From: Rhizobium etli 8C-3
Lineage (GTDB): Bacteria > Pseudomonadota > Alphaproteobacteria > Rhizobiales > Rhizobiaceae
NCBI RefSeq assembly: GCF_001908375.1
Contig: NZ_CP017244.1
Coordinates: forward strand, 310,001 to 374,000
Direction: 5' to 3'
DNA length: 64,000 nt
Numbering within the stretch: position 1 is the first letter of the stretch; each line of letters opens with the position of its first letter. The position numbers and the translations under genes are program-made. The notes under the pieces were generated by a model that saw only the letters and a program-made list of their open reading frames with translations, had not been told where the DNA came from and made no database searches. Of the stretch, positions 1 to 8,522 are shown one piece after another.

Positions 1-397
1 CCTCAAGGCCCGCGAGATAAGCGTGCAGGAACTGTCGTCCCGAGATTGCCGCATCGGCGGTTGCAATCGACAGCAAGGCCGGAACCAACACCGCGGAGGC
101 ATGGGCCCGGGCGGGATGGAAGTTGTCGTCGAAATCAAGACAATGAGCGGCCGTCCCGTTGATCAGCGCCGCGACCGACGGTGATGACTGCCCGCCTCGC
201 AGGATCGCCGGGGGGCCGTTCGCGCCGATCTGTCCGGAGAATGCCCTTGCCACGGCTTGCGGTGCCTGATCGGCAGCACCCGCCAGCATGCAGCCGATCG
301 TGTCGATAACCGCCTCCTGAGCGCTCGCCATGGCGACGGGAGAAAAGCTTGTTCTCGAAACGATATGATCGGCGATTTTTTCCAGAACCGTCGCCAT
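1..397 (-). CDS. MmgE/PrpD family protein, N-terminal part (runs off the left edge)
   Basis: The reverse strand encodes about 132 residues from an ATG at 397, open to the window edge with no stop. The pattern fits the N-terminus of the MmgE/PrpD family: a helical start, then IGCMLAGA near residue 35, then INGTAAHCLDFDD followed by HPARAHAS. The family includes 2-methylcitrate dehydratase, cis-aconitate decarboxylase and iminodisuccinate epimerase, so the family call is firm but the substrate is not. The gene is divergent from the LysR regulator starting at 510, the usual arrangement for a regulator and its target. About 300 further residues would be expected outside the window. Confidence 0.85.
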   Translation of the reverse strand, partial: MATVLEKIADHIVSRTSFSPVAMASAQEAVIDTIGCMLAGAADQAPQAVARAFSGQIGANGPPAILRGGQSSPSVAALINGTAAHCLDFDDNFHPARAHASAVLVPALLSIATADAAISGRQFLHAYLAGLE

Positions 398-509
398 TGA
401 CGAATGCCTCCACAAAGTCTTCGTTGATGGGCGCAAGGATGTTGGACTTCGCAAGGCGGTGCAATCTTATGCGGTTTGCGGGTCGATCTATTCAATTTCG
501 GGAGCAGGA

Positions 510-1415
510 ATGACGAAGGGCAGCGATGTCACGATCAGCGTCAAGCACATCCAGACCTATGACGCGATCGCGGCGACGGGATCGACGATCGCGGCGGCTG
601 GTGAACTTGGCATCTCGCAATCGAATGCCAGCCGGCTTCTGCATCAGCTCGAACTTTATCTTGGTGTGCGATTGTTCGAGCGGGACAAGAACCGATTGGC
701 GCCGACGCGCGAGGGATTGCAGCTGGGACCGGAGATCCGGGCAATCTCCGACCGTCTGACTGCGCTGAAAGTGCTGGCACTGGAACTGGAGAACGGCCGT
801 TCTCAAGAAATTCCTTTGCGGCTGGCGTTTCCGGTGAGCCTGTCCGTCACGCTTGTTCCGCGCCTTGTGAAACGCTTTCTTGCCGAGAATGGCCCGGTCC
901 GGATCGAGGTTGCATCCGGCAGCTATCTGGCGATCGAGCGCATGGTGGCGGACGGGCAGGCGGATATCGGTTTTACGCGCCTTCCCTCGCCAACTCCGGG
1001 GCTGCGGCTCGAACACGAGCTGCCATCGCGCAATATCTGCGTGCTGCACCGGGACCATCCGCTGGCCGGCCGCGACATGCTGACAGTCGCCGATCTCAGG
1101 GCATGCGACCTGATCTTGCTCAATCGTGAGCGTCCGGTGCGTCATGAGCTAGAGGCGTTCTTTTACAAACAGGGACTGCGCCAGCGCCCAGCGATCGAGG
1201 CGCATTCGGTGGGGTGCGCCTGCGGTCTTGCCGCTGAAGGCCTGGGGATCGCCATCGTCAGCGAATTGCTGGCGAACGAGTACCGCTCAATGCCGTTGGC
1301 CTTCGTGCCGCTGGAGCCAGCCTTGCCCGTGACCTATGCCGTCGTCGGCTCTGATCGGGTGCCCCTGCCGAAGGCGGCGGCTCCATTTTTGCGATATCTG
1401 CAGGAGTGGGCATAA
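510..1415 (+). CDS. LysR-family transcriptional regulator
   Basis: This 301-residue protein has the standard LysR layout: an N-terminal winged helix-turn-helix (residues about 10-65, with SQSNASRLLHQLE as recognition region) and a substrate-binding-like effector domain (about 90-295). I chose the ATG at 510 because GGAGCAGGA lies just upstream and the start gives normal family length; an ATG at 459 would add 17 residues with no similarity to the family. It lies between a divergent MmgE/PrpD gene and a second LysR gene that resembles it. The likely targets are one of those flanks or the ABC operon at 2579. The effector is unknown. Confidence 0.93.
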   Translation: MTKGSDVTISVKHIQTYDAIAATGSTIAAAGELGISQSNASRLLHQLELYLGVRLFERDKNRLAPTREGLQLGPEIRAISDRLTALKVLALELENGRSQEIPLRLAFPVSLSVTLVPRLVKRFLAENGPVRIEVASGSYLAIERMVADGQADIGFTRLPSPTPGLRLEHELPSRNICVLHRDHPLAGRDMLTVADLRACDLILLNRERPVRHELEAFFYKQGLRQRPAIEAHSVGCACGLAAEGLGIAIVSELLANEYRSMPLAFVPLEPALPVTYAVVGSDRVPLPKAAAPFLRYLQEWA

Positions 1416-1495
1416 CAGCCGATTTTACTTCCAATCCATTGCGGGCTGCTTAGCCAGAGGATCAATTGCGCTTATACCTTGAGGGAGCTTTTGAA

Positions 1496-2401
1496 ATGAT
1501 CAATTTTCGGCAATTGGAGGTGCTGAAGACGTTGCTGGCAACCGGATCGACGATCGCGACGGCGAAGAGTATGGGTCTCAGTCAGTCAGGTGTCAGCCGT
1601 CTGTTGCAACAACTCGAGTCCGATCTGTCGCTGACGCTGTTTGCCCGTGACAAGGGGCGGCTCATTCCAACGCCAGAGGCCAGCATCCTCGCCCGAGACG
1701 CGGAGAATATCCTGCTCGGACTCAACCGGTTTTCCGGTCTGGCAGAGGATTTGCGAAGCGGGGCTACAGGACCCGAGGTCGTGCGCATTGGGTTGCCAAG
1801 CAGCATGTGGGAAGAATTCGCACCGGCCATGTTGGTGGACTATTCCAAAAAATATCCGACGGTTCGCATCGAAACCTTTTTCGAGACCACGACAGCGATC
1901 ACGCGTCTGGTCGAACAACGAGTGATCGATTTCGGCTTTCTGCGCTATGAGGAACAGATCGGTCCCGGCATTGACATGGAGCCGGTGGCAAGCGGGGTCA
2001 GCGTCTGCGTCATTCCCGAGAGCCATCCGTTGGCAGCGCTCGCCGAGATCGCGCCGAAGGATCTGCGCAATATTCCCCTGATTCTCATTGGACGGCAAAT
2101 GCCAACCCGCATGCTTCTTGATCAGACGTTCAAACGAGCCGGCGTGAAGCAGAGCGTAAAGATCGAGACACACACCAACAGTTCGGCTTGCGCCTATGTC
2201 GCCCACGGCCTGGGTATTGCCATTCTCAGCAGTTTCTACGCCAATCTCTATCGGCACTTGCCGGTGGTTCAGCGTCCTTTCACGCCTGTTTCGAAGCAGG
2301 AGTTCGGGTTGGCCAAACCGGCGGGCATGCCTCTGTCGCGTGCCGCGCGAGCCTTGATGGACGCTCTGAAGCGTCAGATCGCTCTTTCGCAGAATCCGTA
2401 G
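1496..2401 (+). CDS. LysR-family transcriptional regulator (tandem paralogue)
   Basis: This 301-residue LysR regulator has its DNA-binding domain at residues 1-60 and its effector-binding domain at about 90-295. The ATG at 1496 follows GAGGGAGC at good spacing and is preferred over the ATG at 1466, which has poor upstream context. The helix-turn-helix shares ATGSTI and the SQS..SRLL.QLE pattern with the preceding gene, and both proteins have the same length, so the pair looks like an old tandem duplication. Only 80 bases separate them. The gene lies immediately upstream of, and in line with, the ABC operon at 2579, which is its likeliest target. Confidence 0.93.
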   Translation: MINFRQLEVLKTLLATGSTIATAKSMGLSQSGVSRLLQQLESDLSLTLFARDKGRLIPTPEASILARDAENILLGLNRFSGLAEDLRSGATGPEVVRIGLPSSMWEEFAPAMLVDYSKKYPTVRIETFFETTTAITRLVEQRVIDFGFLRYEEQIGPGIDMEPVASGVSVCVIPESHPLAALAEIAPKDLRNIPLILIGRQMPTRMLLDQTFKRAGVKQSVKIETHTNSSACAYVAHGLGIAILSSFYANLYRHLPVVQRPFTPVSKQEFGLAKPAGMPLSRAARALMDALKRQIALSQNP

Positions 2402-2578
2402 CTGGCACAAGGGTTTAATGGCCCTGACCAGGGGCCAACATGGTCTCCCGCCGTACGCGATATTCGCATAGAGCTATGACAAAAATGCATAATATTGCAC
2501 TAATTTTTATCATCGCTCATAGTTTGCCGACAAACAAGCCGATCAACGGCCGATTAACAATCGTGTTCAGGGGAACCG
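2402..2578 (+). promoter_or_regulatory. Promoter region of the peptide-type ABC operon with a LysR-like palindrome
   Basis: This 177-base AT-rich gap separates the second LysR gene from the ABC operon. It holds the inverted repeat CATAG-AG-CTATG at 2467-2478 and another CATAG at 2518-2522, the kind of spaced dyad LysR proteins bind. A weak GC hairpin (TGGCCC/GGGCCA, 2419-2437) just after the LysR stop could act as a terminator but lacks a T-run. AGGGGAA precedes the start at 2579. Assignment to either LysR protein is inference. Confidence 0.45.
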
Positions 2579-3523
2579 ATGCTCAGATTTATCTTGAACC
2601 GCCTCCTTATGGCGTTGCCAACCGTGCTGATCGTGGCGATCACCGTGTTCGCACTCATTCGGTTTATTCCGGGTGATCCGGCAGCGCTGCTGCTTGGCGA
2701 CATGGCGCAGCCAGACCAGATTGCGCAAATGCGCGCCGAACTCGGGCTGGACAAATCCATGCCGGAACAGTTCCTGATCTGGGGAGGCAATGTCCTCACC
2801 GGGGATTTCGGTCGCTCGATCGTCAACAATGAGCCCGTTCTGGAGCTTGTCGCCTCACGATTTGTCGTCAGCGCGGAGATCGTGGTGACGGCTGTGCTGT
2901 TGGCTAGCCTGATCGCTGTTCCGGCCGGCGTCATCGCCGCCTGGCGGCAGAATAGCCTCACGGATCTGGCCCTTATCGGCACGGCCACGGTCCTTCTGTC
3001 GGTTCCGACATTCTGGCTCGGCCTGCTTTTGCTTTTGCTTTTTGGCCTCGAGCTCGGCTGGCTCCCTGTCCTGGGCTATGTCTCGATCGGGGACCAGATC
3101 ACTGCCGGGCTGCTTTATCTCGTCCTGCCGATCATGACATTGGTCATTCATGAAATGGGCGTGCTGATCCGCATGGCGAGAGCCTCCACGCTCGAAGTTC
3201 TCCGGCTGGATTACATCACCCATGCCCGGGCAAAAGGCCTGTCGGAAAGCGCTGTCCTCTGGAAGCATGCTTTCAAAAACGCTTTCGGCCCGACCTGGAC
3301 GATGATCGGCCTTATCCTCGGCAACCTGCTCGGCGGTATTGCCGTCATCGAGACGGTCTTCACCATTCCCGGCCTCGGCCGGCTGATGGTCGACAGCATC
3401 TTCCAGCGTGACTATCCGGTCATACAGGGCTGCCTCCTGCTCGTCGCATTCTCCTACGTGGTCGTCAACCTGATCGTTGATCTGCTTTATCCTCTCTTCG
3501 ATCCGCGCGTGGTGGCCGAATGA
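2579..3523 (+). CDS. Peptide/opine-type ABC transporter permease (DppB/OppB family)
   Basis: This 314-residue inner-membrane permease starts MLRFILNRLLMALPTV, the typical first helix of DppB-type proteins, followed by a periplasmic loop with LLGDMAQPDQIAQMRAELGL and about five more helices. The EAA loop that docks the ATPase is visible around residues 205-235 (DYITHARAKGLSE). It forms a heterodimer with the next gene, overlapping it by four bases (ATGA), so translation is probably coupled. It is the first gene of the operon; the binding protein comes fifth, an unusual order for this family. Substrate is inferred only from the hydrolases in the operon: a peptide or amide-linked compound. Confidence 0.93.
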   Translation: MLRFILNRLLMALPTVLIVAITVFALIRFIPGDPAALLLGDMAQPDQIAQMRAELGLDKSMPEQFLIWGGNVLTGDFGRSIVNNEPVLELVASRFVVSAEIVVTAVLLASLIAVPAGVIAAWRQNSLTDLALIGTATVLLSVPTFWLGLLLLLLFGLELGWLPVLGYVSIGDQITAGLLYLVLPIMTLVIHEMGVLIRMARASTLEVLRLDYITHARAKGLSESAVLWKHAFKNAFGPTWTMIGLILGNLLGGIAVIETVFTIPGLGRLMVDSIFQRDYPVIQGCLLLVAFSYVVVNLIVDLLYPLFDPRVVAE

Positions 3524-4338
3524 CCAAGTTCACATTCAACAGTCTGATCGGCGGGACGCTGGTCGCTCTTTTGCTCGTCGTCGCAGCCCTTGGACTTCTT
3601 TGGACACCGTACGATCCGATGAAGCTCAGCTTCACTGCGCGCCTGGCAGCCCCCAGCGCCCAGCATTGGCTTGGAACGGATGAATTCGGCCGCGACGTGC
3701 TGAGCAGGATCATGATCGGCGCTCGCGCAAGTGTCTGGATCGGTGCTTTGACGGTCTCGTTTGCCGTAGTGGCCGGAACCCTGGTCGGCCTCGTCAGCGG
3801 CTATGCGCGTGGCTGGGTCGACGCAGTCATCATGGCGATCAACAATGCCCTGCTTGCCTTCCCCGGCATTCTACTGGCTCTCGGCCTGCTCGCGGTGTTC
3901 GGCGCCAACCAGTACGGAATCATCTTCGCACTCGGGATCGCCTATACGCCATCCATGGCGCGCGTGGTTCGCGGTGCCGTGCTGTCGCTGCGCGAACGCG
4001 AGTTCATCGAAGCGTCCAAGATCATGGGCAATGGCGAGATCTATACGATGCTGCGTCACATCCTGCCCAATTGCCTGGCGCCGATCACGGTTTTGTCCAC
4101 CTCGATGTTTGGCTGGGCGATCCTGTCAGAAAGCGCGCTCAGCTTTCTCGGGCTCGGCGTTCCGCCGCCGGCTCCCACCTGGGGCAACATGCTGGCCGCC
4201 GGCCGTCCATTCGTCGAGCAGGCCGTCTGGCTTGGCCTTTTCCCCGGCCTCAGCATCGCGCTCACGCTTCTCGGCATCAATCTTCTGGGCGATGCGCTGC
4301 GCGACAAGCTCGATCCACGCATGAGAGGCTTGAAATGA
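3520..4338 (+). CDS. Peptide/opine-type ABC transporter permease (DppC/OppC family)
   Basis: This 272-residue second permease of the importer has an N-terminal helix, the DppC signature HWLGTDEFGRDVLSRI at about residues 47-62, five further helices, and an EAA loop with REFIEASKIMGN near residue 165. The C-terminus, GDALRDKLDPRMRGLK, is the normal ending of this family. It overlaps the upstream permease by four bases and the downstream ATPase by four bases, so the three genes are surely co-translated. Confidence 0.94.
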   Translation: MTKFTFNSLIGGTLVALLLVVAALGLLWTPYDPMKLSFTARLAAPSAQHWLGTDEFGRDVLSRIMIGARASVWIGALTVSFAVVAGTLVGLVSGYARGWVDAVIMAINNALLAFPGILLALGLLAVFGANQYGIIFALGIAYTPSMARVVRGAVLSLREREFIEASKIMGNGEIYTMLRHILPNCLAPITVLSTSMFGWAILSESALSFLGLGVPPPAPTWGNMLAAGRPFVEQAVWLGLFPGLSIALTLLGINLLGDALRDKLDPRMRGLK

Positions 4339-5963
4339 CCCAACAGAAACTTCTGAGCGTCCGCAACCTCTCGCTCGAGGTTGCCTGCAGCGGTGTCGAG
4401 GTGGTCAAGGATGTCAGTTTTGATATCGAGCCCGGCGAGATCTTCGGCATCGTTGGGGAGAGCGGTTCCGGCAAGTCGCTGGCGACGCGCGCGCTCATCT
4501 CGCTGCTTCCGCCTCCCATCAAGGTGACGGGAGGTCAGGTGACCTACAAGGGTCGCGACGTGATGTTGATGAGCGAGGCTGATTTGCGCCGAATGCGCGG
4601 CGCCGAGATCGGGCTCGTCTTCCAGGAGCCGATGACCTCGCTCAATCCGTCGATGACCATCGGCCGGCAGTTGGAAGAAGGGCTCACGCTTCACACGAAT
4701 GTCATCGCGTCTGAACGGCGCGACCGCATCGTCGCCATGCTCGAGCGTGTTGGCATCGGCGACCCGCAGGCGGCACTTTGCGCCTATCCGCACGAATTTT
4801 CCGGCGGCATGCGCCAGCGCATCATGCTTGCCTCCGTCATGCTCCTGAAGCCGGCGCTTTTGATTGCCGACGAGCCGACGACGGCGCTCGATGCAGTCAT
4901 CCAGCGTGACGTCATGGAGCTGATGGTCGAGCTCACCAAGGCCGAAGGCACAGCCGTGCTGCTGATCAGCCATGATCTGCCGATGGTGGCGCGCTATACC
5001 AGCCGCATCGTCGTCATGGAAAAAGGCGTCGTGGTCGAACAGGGAACCACGGAGCGGATTCTCGAAACGCCGCAACATCCCTATACGCGCAAGCTTCTCT
5101 CGTCGCTTCCCGTCCGTGGCAAGATCCGCACGATCGACACGGCCTCTGTGCCGATGGTGTCGGCGCGCAATATCGTGGTGGATTATGCCGGCCGCAAATC
5201 GCTTCTCAGGAAAAGAACCGCCAAGCGGGCGCTTCATGGTGTCAGCGTCGATATCCATGCCGGCGAAGTGGTGGCTCTGGTTGGCGGCTCTGGGTCAGGA
5301 AAGACGACACTCGGGCGTACCATCGCCGGACTGGTCCGCCAGAGTGAAGGAGAAGTGCTCTTTCAGGGACGTGAGCGTGAGGCAGACTGGCGTGACTATC
5401 GGCTGAACTGCCAGATGGTCTTTCAGGATCCCTTCTCGTCGCTCGATCCGCGCATGACAATCCTGGCGCTGGTCGAGGAAGCCCTTCGGCTTGTGCCCGA
5501 TATCGATCGGTCCGCCAAGAGGAAACGAGCCTATGAAACGCTCGAGGAGGTCGGACTGGGAACCGACCACGCCCGGCGCTATCCGCATGAACTTTCCGGC
5601 GGCCAGCGCCAGCGCGTTGCGATTGCCCGCGCAATCGCCCGGCGACCGAAGTTCCTGATTGCCGACGAGCCGGTCTCGGCGCTCGACGTTACGGTGCGCG
5701 CCCAGGTTCTCACGCTCTTTTCGGATCTGCAGCGGCGCTACGGCTTTTCCTGCCTGTTCATCAGCCACGATCTGGGCGTGATCGAGCAGGTGGCGGACCG
5801 CGTCGTCGTCATGCAGGACGGCCGCATCATCGAACAGGGCGACCGCAATACGATCTTCGACAGGCCGCAGGCGACATATACGCGACGTCTGCTTTCGGCC
5901 ATTCCCGCACTCGATCTCAACGAGACCGGCGGGGTCAAGCTGAAATGGCGACTGGAGGCCTAA
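4335..5963 (+). CDS. Peptide-type ABC transporter, fused double ATPase (DppD-DppF)
   Basis: The 542-residue protein carries two complete ABC ATPase domains in one chain. The first (about 1-255) has Walker A GESGSGKS, signature FSGGMRQR and Walker [13 protein letters not shown]. The second (about 275-540) has [17 protein letters not shown] and FLIADEPVSALD. In most dpp/opp systems these are separate DppD and DppF proteins; the fusion is common in rhizobia. The ATG at 4335 overlaps the permease stop. An in-frame start at 4071 would lie deep inside the permease gene and is rejected. It energises the importer formed with the permeases at 2579 and 3520. Confidence 0.94.
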   Translation: MTQQKLLSVRNLSLEVACSGVEVVKDVSFDIEPGEIFGIVGESGSGKSLATRALISLLPPPIKVTGGQVTYKGRDVMLMSEADLRRMRGAEIGLVFQEPMTSLNPSMTIGRQLEEGLTLHTNVIASERRDRIVAMLERVGIGDPQAALCAYPHEFSGGMRQRIMLASVMLLKPALLIADEPTTALDAVIQRDVMELMVELTKAEGTAVLLISHDLPMVARYTSRIVVMEKGVVVEQGTTERILETPQHPYTRKLLSSLPVRGKIRTIDTASVPMVSARNIVVDYAGRKSLLRKRTAKRALHGVSVDIHAGEVVALVGGSGSGKTTLGRTIAGLVRQSEGEVLFQGREREADWRDYRLNCQMVFQDPFSSLDPRMTILALVEEALRLVPDIDRSAKRKRAYETLEEVGLGTDHARRYPHELSGGQRQRVAIARAIARRPKFLIADEPVSALDVTVRAQVLTLFSDLQRRYGFSCLFISHDLGVIEQVADRVVVMQDGRIIEQGDRNTIFDRPQATYTRRLLSAIPALDLNETGGVKLKWRLEA

Positions 5964-5964
5964 C

Positions 5965-6828
5965 GTGAACAGGACCACGACTTCGAACAAGACGGCCGAA
6001 CGGCTGAACGCGATCTGCGATCCCCAACCCTTCGTGACCCGCTATTGCATCCGCAATCTGCTGACCGGCGAAACGTTCGACCGAGGGGCGCAGGAGGAGA
6101 CACCCTCGGCCAGCACGCGCAAGACCTCGATCATGATGGCGGCATTGAAGGCCGTCGGTGATGGTCGCCTCGACCTGAATGAGCCGATCGTCTATGAGCC
6201 GCGTTTCGCCGAAGAGGTGGCCAGTGGCCTGTTTCGATACCTGACGCCAGGCATTGTCATACCCCTGCGGGACGCGATCACCGGCATGATGGTGCTGAGC
6301 GACAATGTCTGCACCAAGATGGTGTTCGAGCGGCTGACGCTCGAAGAAGTCGATCGTTACTGCAAGTCGATCGGCATGATCAGGACGCATCACCGCTTCC
6401 TCATCCCGCCGCTGGCGCTCTCGCCGGATCATGCGCTCGGCGCGGTCACGACCACCACGGCCGCCGATCAGCTCATGCTTTTGCAGACGATCCTCGATGC
6501 ACAGACGTCGAAAGCCGCCGCTGCAAAACTCGGCTGCCCGCCTGCTCTTTGCCAGTTTGCGCTGCAGACCTTGAGAAACCAGGTGTTGCGCTACGGCATC
6601 CACTCCCGCCTGCCGTTCGAAACGAAGGTCGCCAGCAAGGGCGGACGTGGCAAGCGCGGACGCATGGATGCGGGCATCGTCTATCGCGGCGGCGCGCCCT
6701 TCTACATCATCGCCGCCTATACCGATCAGGTGCCGCAAGCGATGCCGGACGGAACGCCGGGATATACGGTATCGCTCGAGACCATCGGCAGGCTCTCGCG
6801 CGCCTGCTGGGATGAATTCCAAGCGTGA
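5965..6828 (+). CDS. Serine hydrolase of the class A beta-lactamase fold, no signal peptide
   Basis: The 287-residue protein starts at GTG (5965), one base after the ATPase stop. It shows the active-site set of class A beta-lactamase-like hydrolases: S-T-R-K at 50-53 (SxxK nucleophile), S-D-N at 112-114, and K-G-G at 225-227 in place of KTG, all at class A spacing. There is no export signal, so it should be cytoplasmic, unlike resistance beta-lactamases. Sitting inside an importer operon with an M20 amidohydrolase, it more likely opens an amide, lactam or ester bond of the imported compound. The actual substrate is unknown; an antibiotic-resistance role is possible but not favoured. Confidence 0.82.
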   Translation: MNRTTTSNKTAERLNAICDPQPFVTRYCIRNLLTGETFDRGAQEETPSASTRKTSIMMAALKAVGDGRLDLNEPIVYEPRFAEEVASGLFRYLTPGIVIPLRDAITGMMVLSDNVCTKMVFERLTLEEVDRYCKSIGMIRTHHRFLIPPLALSPDHALGAVTTTTAADQLMLLQTILDAQTSKAAAAKLGCPPALCQFALQTLRNQVLRYGIHSRLPFETKVASKGGRGKRGRMDAGIVYRGGAPFYIIAAYTDQVPQAMPDGTPGYTVSLETIGRLSRACWDEFQA

Positions 6829-6863
6829 AGCAATCAAACAAAAACAACCAAGAGGGTAGAACC

Positions 6864-8408
6864 ATGAAGACCATCCTGCTTGCAGGCACCATCCTGATCT
6901 CGCTCGCCGCAAGCGCGGCCGGGCGCGATATCGTCGTGGCGCAGAGTTCCGACCTGCGCAGCAATAATCCCGGAGTCAACCGCGACGGCAATACCGACGG
7001 CGTTATTCTCCACATCGTCGAGGGCCTCGTCGGCTATGCCAACAATGGCGAGGTCAAGCCGCTCCTTTCCGCCAGCATCGACATGGCGGCGGACGGGCTC
7101 AGCTATACGTTCAAGCTGCGCGAGGGTGTAAAATTCCACAACGGCAAGCCGCTGACGGCCGAAGATGTTGTGTGGAACTGGAACCGCTACATGGATCCGA
7201 AGACGAAATGGACATGCGTCAAGGATTTCGACGGCAGCGGTGCGGTCCACGTTACCGGCATCAAGGCAATCGACGCCGCAACTGTGACGATGACGCTGGA
7301 GGAGCCATCGGCCGTTTTCCTTGGTCTGATGTCACGCCCTGAATGCGGCTATACAGGCATCATCTCCCCCGACTCCGTTGCTGGCGATGGCATGTTCGAC
7401 AAGCCGATCGGAACAGGCCCATTCAAGTGGGACGAGTGGAAGAAGGGCGAATATATTCACCTGACCAAGTTCGATGATTATGTTTCGCCCGCCAATGACG
7501 GCAAGCCGGACGGCATGGTCGGCTCCAAGCGGCCTTTGGTCGACGGTATCAAATTCATGGTCATTCCCGACGCCTCCACCGTCAAGGCGGGCTTGCAATC
7601 GGGCGTGCTCGACACTGCCGAGATTTCTCCCGATCTCATTCCCGAATTGAAGGAGAGCAAGACCACGCAGGTTATCGTTTCGCGCAACAACGGCAAGAAC
7701 CTGTTCTACATCCAAACCCGCGATCCGATTCTCAGCAAGGCGGCCATCCGTCGCGCCATGGCGCAGGCGCTCGATCTCGACCAGCTTGTCGAGGCCGCGT
7801 CGAATGGTACGGGCGAGGCGAACGGATCGATGGTGTCATCCGATTCCGTTTACTTCAGCCAAACGCAGAAGAAGCGTCTTGCCTTTGATCTGGAAGCCGC
7901 CAAGAACGAGCTCGATGCGGCAGGTTACAAAGGCGAACCAATCAGTATCATCGCCAACAAGCGCGGAAACGTGCCGAGCTTTCCGGCCGCCGTCATGGCA
8001 CAGGCCATGCTGCAGCAGATCGGCATGAACATCCAGATCGAAGTGCTTGATTACGCCACCCAGGTCGATCGCCGCCGTTCAGGCAAATACCAGATCATTT
8101 CGCAATCCGTGGCGCCCCGCCTCGACCCGGCGCTGATGTACAGTTTCTACGTCGGCGACAAGGATCAGAATGCGTCGCTGATGTGGGACAATCCCAAGGC
8201 AATCGAACTGATGAAAGCCGTCTATGCGGAAATCGATCCGAAGAATCGCCAAGCCATCTTCGATCAATTCCATGAACTGATGCTGCAGGATATGCCCGGC
8301 ATCTTTCTCTACGACATGATCGATGTCTGGGGCGCCACCAAAACGCTGAAAGGCCAGCCCGTCTGGCAGTCCAACGCCCGCCTGTGGGAAGTTTCTCTCG
8401 ACAATTAG
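6864..8408 (+). CDS. Periplasmic substrate-binding protein of the peptide-type ABC importer (SBP family 5)
   Basis: The protein has 514 residues. The ATG at 6864 follows AGAGGG at good spacing and opens directly into a signal peptide (MKTILLAGTILISLAASA); an upstream ATG at 6825 would put a polar extension before it. The family 5 solute-binding fold is evident: DGLSYTFKLREGVKFHNGKPLTAEDVVW near residue 80-110 and FDKPIGTGPFKWDEWKKGEY near residue 175. It captures substrate for the permeases at 2579 and 3520. The two-cysteine pattern (TWTCVKDF, RPECGY) is consistent with a periplasmic disulfide. The substrate cannot be read from the sequence. Confidence 0.93.
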   Translation: MKTILLAGTILISLAASAAGRDIVVAQSSDLRSNNPGVNRDGNTDGVILHIVEGLVGYANNGEVKPLLSASIDMAADGLSYTFKLREGVKFHNGKPLTAEDVVWNWNRYMDPKTKWTCVKDFDGSGAVHVTGIKAIDAATVTMTLEEPSAVFLGLMSRPECGYTGIISPDSVAGDGMFDKPIGTGPFKWDEWKKGEYIHLTKFDDYVSPANDGKPDGMVGSKRPLVDGIKFMVIPDASTVKAGLQSGVLDTAEISPDLIPELKESKTTQVIVSRNNGKNLFYIQTRDPILSKAAIRRAMAQALDLDQLVEAASNGTGEANGSMVSSDSVYFSQTQKKRLAFDLEAAKNELDAAGYKGEPISIIANKRGNVPSFPAAVMAQAMLQQIGMNIQIEVLDYATQVDRRRSGKYQIISQSVAPRLDPALMYSFYVGDKDQNASLMWDNPKAIELMKAVYAEIDPKNRQAIFDQFHELMLQDMPGIFLYDMIDVWGATKTLKGQPVWQSNARLWEVSLDN

Positions 8409-8453
8409 CGTGCAGCCTTTCCGGCGCCATTCGTCAAGCATCCGAACATATCA

Positions 8454-8478
8454 TCCGGCGGACGTGACATCCGCCGGA
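8454..8478 (+). terminator. Hairpin between the binding-protein gene and the M20 hydrolase gene
   Basis: A perfect 9-bp inverted repeat, TCCGGCGGA / TCCGCCGGA, with a 7-base loop, lies 46 bases after the binding-protein stop. A short T-run (GTTTTTC) begins ten bases past the stem. It could be a leaky terminator or an mRNA-protecting structure that keeps the binding protein more abundant than the downstream hydrolase. The repeat is seen directly; the function is inferred. Confidence 0.5.
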
Positions 8479-8522
8479 GCGAAGTTTTTCCACCTGCATT
8501 TCACGCTTCTGCGGGAGAACAC

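Noticed and set aside
4071..4334. N-terminal extension of the fused ATPase at 4335
   Set aside because: It lies wholly inside the DppC-type permease gene in another phase; the ATGA overlap start at 4335 gives a normal ATPase N-terminus.
4056..5258. 400-codon reverse frame opposite the importer ATPase gene
   Set aside because: It is antisense to a clear DppC/DppD coding region, rich in Arg, His and Asp as expected of a shadow frame in GC-rich DNA, and has no family motifs.
5965..6828. Beta-lactam resistance gene
   Set aside because: No export signal, KTG replaced by K-G-G, and a location inside a nutrient importer operon make antibiotic resistance unlikely as the main role.
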